Source of the DNA: Aquilaria yunnanensis
Taxonomy: Eukaryota > Streptophyta > Magnoliopsida > Malvales > Thymelaeaceae
NCBI GenBank assembly: GCA_039654915.1
Contig: CM077597.1
Span: forward strand, 30,168,001 to 30,232,000
Direction of reading: 5' to 3'
Length of the DNA stretch: 64,000 bases
Shown here: piece after piece, positions 11,040 to 22,552 of the stretch
Layout: each line of letters opens with the position of its first letter
Numbering within the stretch: the first letter of the stretch is position 1
Notes under the pieces: generated by a model
The model's database searches: none
The model's input: only the letters and a program-made list of their open reading frames with translations
What the model was told of the DNA's origin: nothing
Made by a program: the position numbers and the translations under genes

Positions 11040-13310
11040 CACATTGTGGATACACCCTCATTGCATAATGATCCAAAGACTCCATTCTGTAGAAGATTAC
11101 TAATATTTTGAGCAGGTAGCATTGAGTGACACCGATAAAATAGTAATTTTATTTAACCACACAACCCCAAAAATATTAAGTAACTTTACTTCAAGCGTTG
11201 AAGAGTAATGTTGCTAGGCATAGCCATTTAAGAGGTTTATTGACTTAAATGCCCATTTAGAACTCTCGGGTGGCTTAGAACGCAACACTCAAGACACTTA
11301 GCGAAAATTTTAATTTAGTTTCTCACTTTTAGTCAAGAAATAACAAAATTCATTTGGCCAATTAAACGGTGTCTGTTTTTTTGTGTCAAAAATTCAAGTT
11401 AAGCTAGTTACAGGTGTATCTTAAAGGAAAAAATAAAAGAAGTCCAATTTGCATAGTCAAAACCTGCCATATACAAAAGTGAAGTCTTGGTGCACCCATT
11501 AGTCTCTTGGTAGGCCTGCCTTTTGGCTTACCAGGACATATGTTGCAGGCCTACCAGGTGCACACCAGGACCTATGTTCCAGCAAATATACAATGACTTC
11601 ATTTACATGCCAAAGTGTTATTAAATCATTTATAGTGCCAAAAACACAATGTACAAAGATGATTTCAGGTGAACATACACAAGTGTCTTGGTAGGCCTAC
11701 CTTAGGCCCTTCTATGAATATGCTTATGCTTGGACACATGCACTAGCACACTCCACATTTACAAGCCACATTAACCACACACCAATTTACAAGCTCCCTA
11801 GTCCTCTTAGGCATTAAAACAAGCTACAATGTAGCTAGTCCCATAGCAACATGGGTGCTTACACATTTGAACACTTGAGTTAACACATTGAGCATTAGTA
11901 GGTTACCAATAGTCTTAGGTACCCGAGACATGCATGAATATTGATAGACTTTCAAAAGTATTTAATCACACACTTAACCTCCCAAATCCTTCCCTGAAAC
12001 ATGTGGAAAAAGGGCTTGAGTACATTATACTTAGTAAAAGCCTATAACAGCAACAAATGCCCACAATGCCTTAAGCATTGTAACACAATTTAAACATAGT
12101 TCATTTCCAAGCTAAACCTGCAATGTAAGATAAAGAAGACAAAACACATACAGGGCAATGTACTAAATAGATAATATGGGGTCAGTACATGCATCCAAAC
12201 AACAATGCACACAAAACACATACACCACAACACTCGCCTAATAAGCCTAAGGCATAGCAAGCATTTTGTAGCGTGTTCATTCATTTTATTAGTTCAATTA
12301 TGTTATGTCACTTGAAAACATAGAGCTCTAGACCTTGTACAAGCTCGGCCAAACCTGAAACAAGGCCCAAATGCTTGCCTTAGGCATAGTCTAGCTAGAA
12401 CCTTAACATAGTGCTCTCAGCACCCTAGCCCATTCATAGCACCTAGGTTACCTTTGCTTTAAGCCATCTCCAAGGGCCTTTCCTACTAAAAAAACACAGA
12501 ACTCAACCTGGAATTCAAGAGAGCAAACATATTTGAACCCTTACCAGGTACGAAGGCACTGGACACATAAATTGAGCTCAGTTTTGAACAACCTTCAACA
12601 CCTTGTGGCTCAAGCAAGCTTCCTTCCAACAAATTCTTACTTGGTTTCACTTTTCTCCCTCAAGAACTCTTAGGTCTCCATCATGAACACCTAGTTCATG
12701 TTTTTCTCTACCTTACAACCACTGAAACTACTAGCAAAATATATCAAGTTGGAAGGAAAAGAAAAAGCGATAAAAAAAGGTCTAATACAACCTTGTCAAA
12801 TGTATTAATTTTGGTTTTAACCTCCTAATTGAGGTGTTTAACTTATCTCTTGTTCAATTAACTAGCTATTCTCAACCTTTAGTATATTTCCAGCACCCAC
12901 TTTAGGTTTTAATTCAGACAATTAAGTCCTCAACTTTCAACACAAACAAATATGCACCTTAAGTGTACCCTAGTGCACCCTTGTGCACCCAATAGTGCAC
13001 TTTTGTTTTCTTTGCCTTCCTTGGCCATTTTTCTTAGTTTCCTAGCCTTAGGCCTCATTTTTAGCTCAAGCATTAAAGCCCCTCAAGTTATCCGAAAGGT
13101 AATGTTACCTTAAACCTCTTATATACATTTTGCACACACAAGTGCACACTAACACCACTAGTACCACTTTTTCCTTAGACTTGGTTAAGTCATCTTATTT
13201 TTCCATGCCTACCTTAACTTTTCACTATTATTTTTATTGATTTGTAAGTTATTCTATGTACAGCCCATGGTCATACAAGTCTTAGGCATGATGTTCTTCC
13301 CCCCTTAATA
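11040..13310 (-). mobile_element. Decayed LTR-like block, approximate limits
   Basis: Read on the minus strand this stretch has the texture of the other chromovirus-type LTRs here: a TAAG/TTAAG-rich non-coding sequence with a mid-part holding short G/T-rich exon-like text. It has no coding frame. A local duplication of the type CTTGGTAGGCCT occurs at about 11505 and 11685. TG...CA ends and a target duplication were not found, so the limits and class are inferred. Confidence 0.3.
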
Positions 13311-13399
13311 AATTTGGTCTTCTAGATATATATTCTTCATCAACAAGTAGGGCATTAAGCCGAAGACAAAGTCTAAGGATTTCCTAAATTCAAAGTTAA

Positions 13400-16096
13400 G
13401 ACATTCGAGGATGACTGTGCCTAAGTAAGTAGCCTTTCAGTTTTCTCATTTTCCAGCCTTAAAGAACCGAAAGATTACTTACTTCACTACCTTGAAGTAA
13501 GAACCACTTGAGCATATTTTAAGGCCACCTGAAACATTCTAGAACCTAGGATCCTAATGTACCATATAGATTTTACCCTTTTCTCGCATTCAGGATACCT
13601 TAACCAAAAGGCATCAAATTGTCCCAGATGATGATGGAACTTGTTGATTGGGGAAGTGTCCAAGAGTAAAGGGGCATGATTAGAATGCTAAATGGCAAGG
13701 TTAACCAACTTAACATCATGATGTAAGAGAAACCATTGCTCATTACAGAATGCTTTGCTTAATATTTCATAAATTGAGTTTTCCCCCTCTTAAAGATTAG
13801 ACCAAATAAAAACAAGACTAGTAAACATAATCTGAGCTAGATTCAAAGCTTGAATAAAATCATGTAAATAATTTGCCCTTGGACATAAATGGAAGTTCCT
13901 GCTTGTTTTTTCCAATGAAGAGAGGACCTGGTTAAAATCTCTAATTAGCAAGCGAAACTTAGAATAAGCACGAAGCATAGATAATATATAATTATTCCAA
14001 GTAAGTTGACAGTGACTAATAGAGGGATTCCTGTAGATAGAACTCAAAATTCATGTATTACCCATTTCATCTAACACTTGTAGAAGGATAAGTTAGGATC
14101 CTTATGAACAATAAAGCATAAAAAATCAAAAGACTAAACATACCAAATCCCTTCCATCCTGTCTGAAGGATTAACAAAATCACTAGCCATAAATCTTAAT
14201 CCCTATAACTTATTGGTAATAGAAACACCATCCATTTTTGTCTCCATAAGAAACCAAAATTTATGTCATTTGCTGGATTCAAGGCATCAAATGTGGTGAA
14301 TTATTCTAGGACAACCCAACCTACAGCAATTAAAGCTCAAGGCCTTCATTTGTCCACCAAGGTTTGATTTTGTTCAAACCCAAAAAAACCATGAACCAAT
14401 AAGGATGAAATCTTTGGAACAACAAGTGCCAAGCAATTCTTTTCCTATACAAAGATGAAAACTGAAACACTAGCATTTGTAGTACAAGACACAAAGATAA
14501 CAGATAAATAAGTCAAACAATTGGACTCAAATGAAGAAGGAATTGAGCAAAACCATTCCAAAGGGGCAAAGCCTTCAATTTCTATTAAGCAAAAACTGTT
14601 CTTTGTCTTTCCCTAGAAGATTCCTAAACAATGCATTGTTTTTTATGGACTGGGTCCAAATTAGAACAAGAAGTGCAAATGGATCTCTTCATCGAATTAC
14701 GAGGCTTGCATCTATCTTGCTCCTTATACTCATCCAAAAAATGTTGTTGATTGGTGTGCTCCAAAGGAAAACTCTCCAAATCATGGATGACTTGGTTTTG
14801 CGATTCAATGGATGAAAGAGACAAAGGATTGCAGAAAAGCAACAAAAGGGATTTTCTTAGCTTAGCTAGAATTCCCTAACTCCAGACAGTGTTATATAAC
14901 CTAGAGTTTTAGATGCACGGCTCCATGCATGATAGATTATGATCCTTAAGTTGCTTAGAAAGCCCAGCCTTAAACAAAAAGGTATCATGGCCCAAATTGG
15001 GGCATTAGAGCACTTTACCTGTGGAAATGGCCCAGTAGTGCAAATGGGAGTGGAGCCTATAGATGATTTTGTTTTAGCTCAGTGACCTCTATAGACTCTG
15101 AATAGGAATGAATAATGGCCCTAGAGCCTCCCACTGGCTCATGAAGATTTTCATCTCCCAGCCAAACAAGGGGACTGCCATCCTCCAATTCACCCTCATC
15201 TTCCTTATTAACTTGGTTAATTGGCCTCAAAAGTTTGTCAATCAAGCAACGGTCGACCAAATCATTAAAGAAGGTCTGACAATGGAGCGCCACATTTTCT
15301 AATGTCCTAATTATATAAAGAAACGTCTGTTGTTGTTCTACACTTAGAACAATTGTCAGTCTATCAAACAGACCAAAAATCACACATATTATTGGAGAAA
15401 TAGGGCTGGAAATAATCTACCTAAATGTGGTCAAAATCTATGACATGCATCCACCAAAGCTTATCTTTAAGAACGTGAGAAATTTGTGGTAGAGATTTCG
15501 AACAATTGGGCTTTGAGTGACCAATACCACCACAATGCTTATGTATTTTGAAAATTTTCTCATACCTAAAATAAATTCAAATAGTGTGACTAGTAATCAT
15601 TTCTAGGAATCAAAGGTTCCTCCACATTTATTACAATTTTAAACTGAATGTAGTTCCATTGGTGACCACCATCTTCTTGCATATCGACCGCTAGGATAGG
15701 GCCTATACATGCCACCACAACATGCGTCATTTCCAAGTTAAGGTATATGAGTAATAACCGATGCACTTGCACCTAGATAGGAATAATGAGCAAATCATGA
15801 TCTTCAACTTATAAAAAAGGTTGGATTCTTTGAGCTAGAATTAAAGCCATATCTATATTCCAGAGGGCTTCCGTTTAATGGTGAAGGAGATCAACCCAGC
15901 CATAAAAATGTACAATAAATTGATTTTGTCTAGCAATCCCCAGCACCTTAATTCTATCTTTTGTTTGCCAAGAACAATTAATGTAGGATTGAATGAAGCT
16001 TTGCCGTAAAACATCTTTAATCAGTGATTTGGATGAAAAAGATCAAGCTACGTAGTCATTACTTTGCTCGAACAAGTCTATTCCAGTAGTAGCCAT
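13400..16096 (-). mobile_element. LINE remnant keeping ORF1 and endonuclease, lacking RT
   Basis: On the minus strand an ATG at 16096 opens a broken ORF1-like frame: a DUF4283-type region with GGHQWNYIQFKIVINVEEPL near 15660, then a CCHC-type zinc knuckle (HKHCGGIGHSKPNC) near 15500. A second ATG at 14349 starts an apurinic-type endonuclease (MKALSFNC...LGCPR). It continues as LLIRDFNQVLSSLEK near 13960 and FIWSN near 13790, then as the post-endonuclease linker (HAPLLLDT, FDAFWLRYPECEK) to about 13480. It stops there with no RT or zf-RVT. LINEs normally lose their 5' end, so this 3'-deleted copy implies a later deletion or rearrangement. Many stops and frameshifts are present. Confidence 0.75.
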
Positions 16097-16099
16097 TAC

Positions 16100-17419
16100 C
16101 CCATGTCGGTGAGGTAATCAAGACGATAGAAGACCATGAACAAAAAAGGATAAGAGTTTTGATTGTGTTTTTTGGGGTTCCTCTTTTATGGTACAATGTA
16201 CTTACTAGTCTTCTTTTTTATGGGAACAAAAATAAGATGAAAGCCAAAAGTGGGAACCAGCCAAGCAATTAGTAAAACTTTAGTAACTTGTAGTTGGTAG
16301 AGTGAGAAAGACCATAGGCATAATTTCAAAAGAGGCTTAGCTCTCCAAGTTAATTAGATAGAAATACAGGTTATTAGAACAACAAGTGAATAACCACCAA
16401 GCAACTGCTCCACTATTAGAAATTTGAAGCCTTACTAACAATGGGTTAGTCTCGAAACCAACAAACAAATCAAGGTAATCTCCTTAATTAGCAAATAATG
16501 ATAAGAAAATAAGACCAAAGGGCAATGTGGGAGAATCAAAGTGAAGCAAGAACAATTCACAAGTTCTAATAACACTCTAAAGAGGGTTTGAATCAAGCTA
16601 AGGTTAGCCATCCAAACCAAAATGAACAAAAGAACAAATCAATGGTGTAAAAGTGAATGGAGACAAAGTAAAATAAGCGATCAATTAAGGAATAAAAGAG
16701 ACATTCTAAAAAAACAAACAAGAAACTAGATGAAGGGATTAAGAATCAAAAGAATTCTAAAGTGGGAGAATAAGAAAAAGGCGTGCGTGCACACACGAAG
16801 GCCCTAAAGGTCTTAAATTTCAAAATGTTTCGTCCTCCAAGTAATTGAAGATTATTATTTAGGATTTTATTGGATTATAGCTCAAGTCACATATCCATTA
16901 TAAGACCCATTGCTGAGTTGAAAAATTAAGTAAATTGAGTAAAATGTTGATAAATGAAACACTGAAAATTTTAATATTGATCAATAGTTACTCATGACTT
17001 AAATTTTTAGAAGTTTGTTTAAATCTTTTATAAATAAATAAGATGAAGAAGAAGCTGTAGAGGGTGGAAAAGTTAAAAGAAAAAAAAAGCTCACAAGTTG
17101 TGATAATTAGAGAAAAAGAAAAAAAATGCTAAAAACTAGAACATTCCTAAAATTAACAAATGTGATGTCTATTAGAAAGAAACTTTTGATTTAACAATGA
17201 CTTATGATATAAAAACTGTATGAGATCTTAAGTTTGAACTGTTATCCAAATACATGATAAATGATTATTTAGAAAATCATTATAATTATTTGCATGTTTG
17301 ATTAGTTCAAATTACTTTAAATTAAAGCCATTGACAAGAAATAGTTTAAATACTTCAATAATCATTGGCACCTTAAGAGATTGTAGACCTAACAAATTCT
17401 TTGATTTTCTATAGCCATG
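16100..17419. other. AT-rich stretch, nothing recognised
   Basis: This holds only short frames and A-rich sequence. The part nearest 16100 may include the 5' leader of the LINE that reads leftward. No repeats, RNA genes or family motifs were seen. Confidence 0.3.
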
Positions 17420-18712
17420 CCATGTGTGGCAACGTCGGGTTTTCGGGAGTCGCCACCAATCTGTTTCACCTAGGTCGATTGGACACCTTAAAATTGGTCT
17501 GCGAGAGTTCGGGGATCGGGAGTACGGTTACGCTAAAACAACTTTGTTATAGCGCCCAAAATTGGCACCTTAGTTGATTTTAATTTTGTTTTGCTTTGCT
17601 TTTAGAAAATATTCAGTTAATTTTTAAACTAGAAATTTTAACTGAATTAATCGGATGCGGATTTTTAAATTAATTTATATAAAATTTGATACTTCCGAAC
17701 CATGGACTCTGCCGAGTCATTTGGACACGGAAGATTTTGATTCCGAACCATGGACTCTACCGAGTCATTTGGACACGGAATTTGGTGAAATTTTAAACAA
17801 TTTTATCCATATTGTAAAAAAAATATGGATTTTTATCTTTTTATTTAATTTATTTATTTTAAAAAGTTTGATATTTTCCAAACCGTAGATCCTGCCGGAT
17901 CATCCGGATATGGAAATTAATTTAAAGTTAATTATTTAATTATTATTTTATGGAATTAATTATTAGTTTAACTTATAAGTCTTTTTTATTAAATTTGTTA
18001 ATGATTAAAAAAAATCTTTCTTTTTTATATCTTATTATTCTTTTCTTTCTTTTCTTTTCTTTTCTTTATCTTTTTTATTTTTATCTTTCTCTTATCTTTC
18101 TTTTCTTTTTCTTATCTGATTTTTCTTGTTTAATGCAGGATATTTATTATTTGAAGAATTACTCAATTTATAAAAGAATTAAAAAAAAATTAATTTTTTT
18201 AATTTGTTTTTATTTAATAAGAAGTTAATTTAAAAGAATCAAAGAGTTTAAAAATAAAAAAAACTTTGATCATGGTACGGGGCGTTGTTACTCAGCCAGA
18301 CCCTCTTCACCAGGTGAAGCAGCTCAAAAGCGGGCACGAGACAGTTTCCAGCCAATATACCATGAACTAAAAAAAAATTTTGACTTAACAACATGGCTCA
18401 GATTTATTTTATATTTATTATTTTTTTTATGGCTAATTTCTTTAAATGAAATGAGTTTAACCATAAAATAAAGAAAAATTAAATAACAATAAATAAAGTG
18501 GAGGTTTTCTTTTTTTTTTTTTTTTTGTTTGTTTTGAACATCCATTTAAGAAAATAAAAGGTGCATAAATTAAATAACACATGCAAATAGATAATGGGAA
18601 AACACATAAAGTAAACAAAAGAATATCAAAAGATGATATATAAATAAATAAAGTGGGGCTTTTTTGGCCCTCCACTTTTTTAAAGAAATGAATAGGAGGG
18701 ATAACCTTCCAT

Positions 18713-18714
<2 letters not shown>

Positions 18715-18752
<38 letters not shown>
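18715..18752. repeat. (TAA)n microsatellite
   Basis: About 12 uninterrupted TAA units inside the solo LTR. Confidence 0.9.
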
Positions 18753-18756
<4 letters not shown>

Positions 18757-19039
18757 TAATAATTATGTTTAATTATGCCTAAGCTTAATGTTAATTTCTA
18801 AACGAATTTATGCCTTTAATTTGCTGAACAAAACAAATCCATAAAAGGAAATAAATGCCAATAAACCAATGGCCATATTACAAATTAGAACAACATAGGA
18901 TCTCAATTAGACAAATCAAATAAATGCAGGGGTAAAAATTAAAATTATGCTGAAATTATGGACTTTCATAACTGGGTCAATAACGAGCCGATTTGCGATC
19001 CGGGTTTCATTATTTGATTTTTAATTTTTGCTTTTTGTT

Positions 19040-20155
19040 TGCTTTAAATAATATCAATTAATATCCAAACCATGGATTCTAACCGAATCATCTGGATATG
19101 GATTTTTGATTTACTAGTTCTAAATTCATTCTTGAATTTTCATTAAAATATGCTCAGAATTAAATCTCGTAAATATGACCCCTTTTTTTTTTTTTTTTTA
19201 TACGTTATGTAAACATGAGTTTTAAATTTATGCTAACTATTAAAATTAAAATCAAATAAATAGGTAAAAATCTGACCTAACCTAAAATTGCAATTTTATG
19301 TAATATTGATCACAGACTAATTCATGATTCTCGAAATAATAAACCAACAACCAAAAAAAGAAATAAAAACATAAAACAATACTGTCAGTGATGAATATGC
19401 AAAACAGGAGAACATTAATGACTTAAATGAATAAAAACAAAGAGAATCAAGGGCTAAATGAGAATTTTACCCAAAAAATTTGATTGAGTCAAGAAACAAA
19501 CGCGGGTCGTGACTGGCGGGCCTTCTTCTCCGACGTATAATCGTTCTCGACAGTGAAGAATTTCCTGACGTACTCGACGCTCTTGTTCTCGATTCTCTTG
19601 GCGATCGTTTGGTTGAGCAGCTCGAGAAGGTCCTTGATTTTGAGGTAGTTGGCGGTGCACGATTGGATTTTTGTTATTTTATTTTATTTTATTTTATTTT
19701 TTTGTTTTAAATAATTTCAATTAATATCCAAGCCATAGATTCTAACCGAATCATCTGGACATGGATAGATGATCCATCTTAGGATGGATTTCTAATAAAT
19801 TTAAATATTAATTAACTAATAATTTGATACACATTAAATGCATTAGAAGAATTAAAGTTAAGCTATTCTAAAAATAAAGATAAATAAATCAATAAATATG
19901 CATATTAAATCAAAATCCTATGTTGTTCTCCGATATCGATTTAATGACCAAGTTTAATGTAAGACCGAACCAACAATAATAAAGAAAACAAAGAAAAGTA
20001 TAAACAAATAAAAAGCTTGCTGTCAGTGACTGATCTGCAAAATAAAATAAGGTTAGTGACTTAAATGGATAAAACAAAGGAAACCAGGGGCTAAACCAGA
20101 ATTTTTACCCAAAAAACAAAGAGTTTTGACTTAGTCAAAACGAAAAAACGCGTCA
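19040..20155. repeat. Imperfect tandem duplication (about 660 bp period) inside the solo LTR
   Basis: Sequence at about 19040-19505 and 19700-20155 is colinear: the TCAATTAATATCCA lead-in, the 38-bp motif, a CTGTCAGTGA block, GGGCTAAA, TTTTACCCAAAAAA and AACGCG occur in the same order and spacing. Each unit ends in AACGCG followed by GC-rich gene-like DNA: an SKP1-like fragment after the first and a CG-rich block after the second. Confidence 0.75.
19506..19672 (-). pseudogene. SKP1-like gene fragment captured in an LTR
   Basis: The minus strand encodes an unbroken stretch of about 55 codons. It matches the C-terminal region of SKP1/ASK ubiquitin-ligase adaptors: NYLKIKDLLELLNQTIA, then KSVEYVRKFFTVENDYT, then EKEARQ. 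In the family this region forms helices that contact F-box proteins (family knowledge). The N-terminal cullin-binding half and the usual last residues of the family are missing. High GC sets it off sharply from its surroundings. It is therefore an exon fragment picked up by the retrotransposon family, not a working gene. A computed minus-strand frame starting at 19660 is in a different reading frame and is a shadow. Confidence 0.75.
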
Positions 20156-20214
20156 GTTTTTTCTTTGTTTTTTTTTTTTTTTTTTTTGTCTTCGCCTTCT
20201 GTTTCCTTCTGGCG

Positions 20215-20460
20215 TCGAGGCGGCGGCGGCTAGGGGGCGCTGGGGGGGGGGGGGTCGCGACGGCGTGCTCAGCAGCTGGGAGGCGACGTGACGGCAGGGG
20301 GCACGACGCGGAGAGCAGAGGGCGCGACGAGGTGGCTGGCGCGTCGTCGGTGGCCGGCGCGACGGGGTGGCTGGCGCGACGGCAGGGAGGCGCGACGGGG
20401 TGGCTGGCGCGTCGGATGCGCGACGAGGTGGCTGGCACGTCGTCGGTGGCTGAGCGCAGC
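20215..20460. repeat. GC-rich minisatellite in the solo LTR
   Basis: Units of the type GACGGGGTGGCTGGCGCG, alternating with TCGTCGGTGGC, repeat about six times with variation, after a G-run at 20241-20252. The 20460-20900 segment continues GC- and GA-rich. Long frames on both strands here are compositional. Confidence 0.7.
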
Positions 20461-21210
20461 AAGGGAGGGAGGAGCTACGGTGACAACGCGGAAGGTGGCG
20501 ACGGAGGCGATGCGACGGTGGAGGAGAGAAGACGAAGGCTGGGACGTCGGGGCTGGAAACCGAAGGTGATGGCGATGCGAAGCTAGGATGGTGTCGGACG
20601 GCGACGCGGAAGGAGGCTAGAGGGAGGCTGGCGCGGAGAGAAAAGGGAGAAGAGAGGCAGCCATGTGGTAGAGAGAGAGAGGGAAGAGAAGAGAGAGAGA
20701 GTCTGAGCTCGGCCGAGAGAGAGAGAAGAGAGGGTTTTTGAGCCAGAGAGAGAGAGAGAGAGCCTAGAAGCTGTCTCTGTTCTCTCATGTTGCCAGAGAA
20801 AGAGGGATGAGAGAGAGAGTTGTTGCGTGAGAGAAAGAGAAAACCTTGTGAGCTGATAAGGAGGGGGGAAGAAGCTTCTGGAGAGCGTGCCGGGAGGTTC
20901 AACTGGGGGAGAATTTTTTAGTTTTAGTTTTAATTAATTAATTTTTTTTAAAAAAATAACTAATTAATTAATTAATACTAGAATTTTTTGTACACATATA
21001 TAGATTAATTGATTTTATACACAGATATAGATAAAAGAAAATTAATTAATTGATTCCGATTGCCTGCCATCTTCGTCTATCTCACTCTCAACACTATTTT
21101 AAAGCTAATCCTACAAAATAAAATGCCTCCCATAACGTAAAGTTTTTTTTTTAATAATAATAATAATTAATAAAAAAAATTTACGGGTCGGACGAAATTG
21201 GGTGTCAACA

Positions 21211-22552
21211 CCATGTAACAGTCCAATTTGTTTTAATTGTCAACCAAATTTCATTGTTTATTTGGAAGATACTCATATCATGAAAGCTTCAACTGCTAAT
21301 ATCATGATATCTGGCTTCAGTATACATTTATCTGTAGAATTTGCTATAAGATAATAATACACAAATTAGACCTAAAACCATGAAATTTGATACAAAAGGA
21401 TAAACTTTCTTACTGCTAGCAAACACTGAGAAAAAATCATGTAGTAATCCCCAAACCAGTTAGATGAAGTGACATTAAACTCTTAGAAAAATGGATTTTT
21501 CAAAATGAGAAACCTGTAGGCCCTTTAAAAATTCAAGAACAAAAAAAAATTGTCAAATATGAAAATGTAGAAGTTGAGATAAGATTTACAAAAATTAATT
21601 CCTCTAAATTAGAAAAAAAAACCACCTCTAAGAATCTCTTATAAACTATCCAAAACTTTCTATTCTTATATCCTAGAATTTGAACATGAAAAAATAGTAG
21701 TATGCATTAGAAAGTCTATAGAACAAGTTGCACACTTTGTCTATAAAATTGACCTTGTTATTTTAGAAAAAGGTCAAACACATAGGTAACAAAAAAAAAA
21801 TCAAAATATGTGTCAATACCAAACTTAGTTCTTTAGATTTTCAATTAAATGCTACAACAAAGCCATTTGAAAATAGACTACTAAAATTTAAATGAAGATT
21901 TTTTGTCAGAAAAAGATGAAGTTATAAGATGTTAGTTAATGGATAAATATATCATAGAAGAAAAAAAAAAACAATAAAGCACCATTGGTATAAAAGAATT
22001 ATGAAAATGAATAAGAATTTAAAATTCCTTAAATAGTTTATTCCTAACATAGTCCTAGATGATAACACCACATTAAACATGTTAGAAGAAACATGGCTTG
22101 CCTACAAGACTAAGGATGGAAAATAAGTAACTACACAACATGCACCCACTACCATTGTTATCTTAGAAGAATAAACAAAAGCTTTGCCTTTCAAAACATT
22201 CACTTTAAATAACTCTAAAAAAAATAAAAAACTAGTAGAAAAGAAACATTATAAAAGCAAATAATTATACTAATGTTTGCATACAATCAATAGGTAGACA
22301 GATAAATAGAATTGAAATATCTTTGAATAACCATAAGTTTAGTTTTACAAGAACTTCAATTTTTAAATCATATCTTTTGTTAGAAACATCAAAGTCACCA
22401 ATAAGTTTTCAAATAAAAACTCTAGAATTCCAATTTAGAACAAAAGATAGGTTTTGTGGATTTAGCTAAGTAGATAGCTAAACTCATAATCCAATTTGAT
22501 CCAAATCATAAGGATTCAATAAATGAAAAAATAAAATGGCCTCTAAATTAGT
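21211..22552. other. AT-rich stretch with decayed coding-like texture, unassigned
   Basis: Lys/Asn/Ile-rich partial frames occur at about 21480-21640 and 22000-22560 but none exceeds 60 codons and none shows a motif I can name. It could be an old retroelement or pararetrovirus-type remnant; the sequence alone does not decide. Confidence 0.25.

Larger units (their letters stand above)
17695..19765. repeat. Dispersed 38-bp motif, five copies
   Basis: Copies lie at 17695-17732, 17743-17780, 17878-17915, 19065-19102 and 19728-19765. Each has the form CCRAACCATGGAYTCT, then RCCGARTCATYTGGA, then YAYGGA, with substitutions. The first two are 48 bp apart and nearly identical; the last two lie inside the larger tandem duplication. 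The motif is close to palindromic at its ends, so it could form a hairpin or be a protein site in the LTR; that is inference. Confidence 0.8.
17425..21210 (-). mobile_element. Solo LTR, 3.8 kb, gypsy Tat/Ogre-like
   Basis: The block is bounded by TGTGGCAACG on the left and GGGTGTCAACA on the right, giving TG...CA ends on either strand. It is flanked by the identical pentamer CCATG (17420-17424 and 21211-21215). Similarity to the LTR at 1-700 sets the orientation as minus, starting TGTTGACACCC at 21210. GGCGACTCCC near the far end recalls Tat/Ogre-type LTR ends. No coding region of its own is present, so this is a solo LTR left by LTR-LTR recombination. Its size (3786 bp) is large. It contains a dispersed 38-bp motif, a tandem duplication, an SKP1-like gene fragment and a GC-rich block. 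Confidence 0.82.

Noticed and set aside
17950..18228. 92-codon + frame rich in Phe/Leu
   Set aside because: Produced by TTTTCTTT repeats in the solo LTR; not a membrane protein.
20153..20902. Minus-strand frame of 249 codons
   Set aside because: It lies in the GC/GA-rich part of the solo LTR, is pure Ser/Pro/Arg bias, and a 12-base G run breaks plausible coding.
21480..22552. Possible pararetrovirus or retroelement coding remnant
   Set aside because: Only AT-driven Lys/Asn/Ile-rich partial frames; no protease, RT or zinc-knuckle motif could be read, so it was left unassigned.
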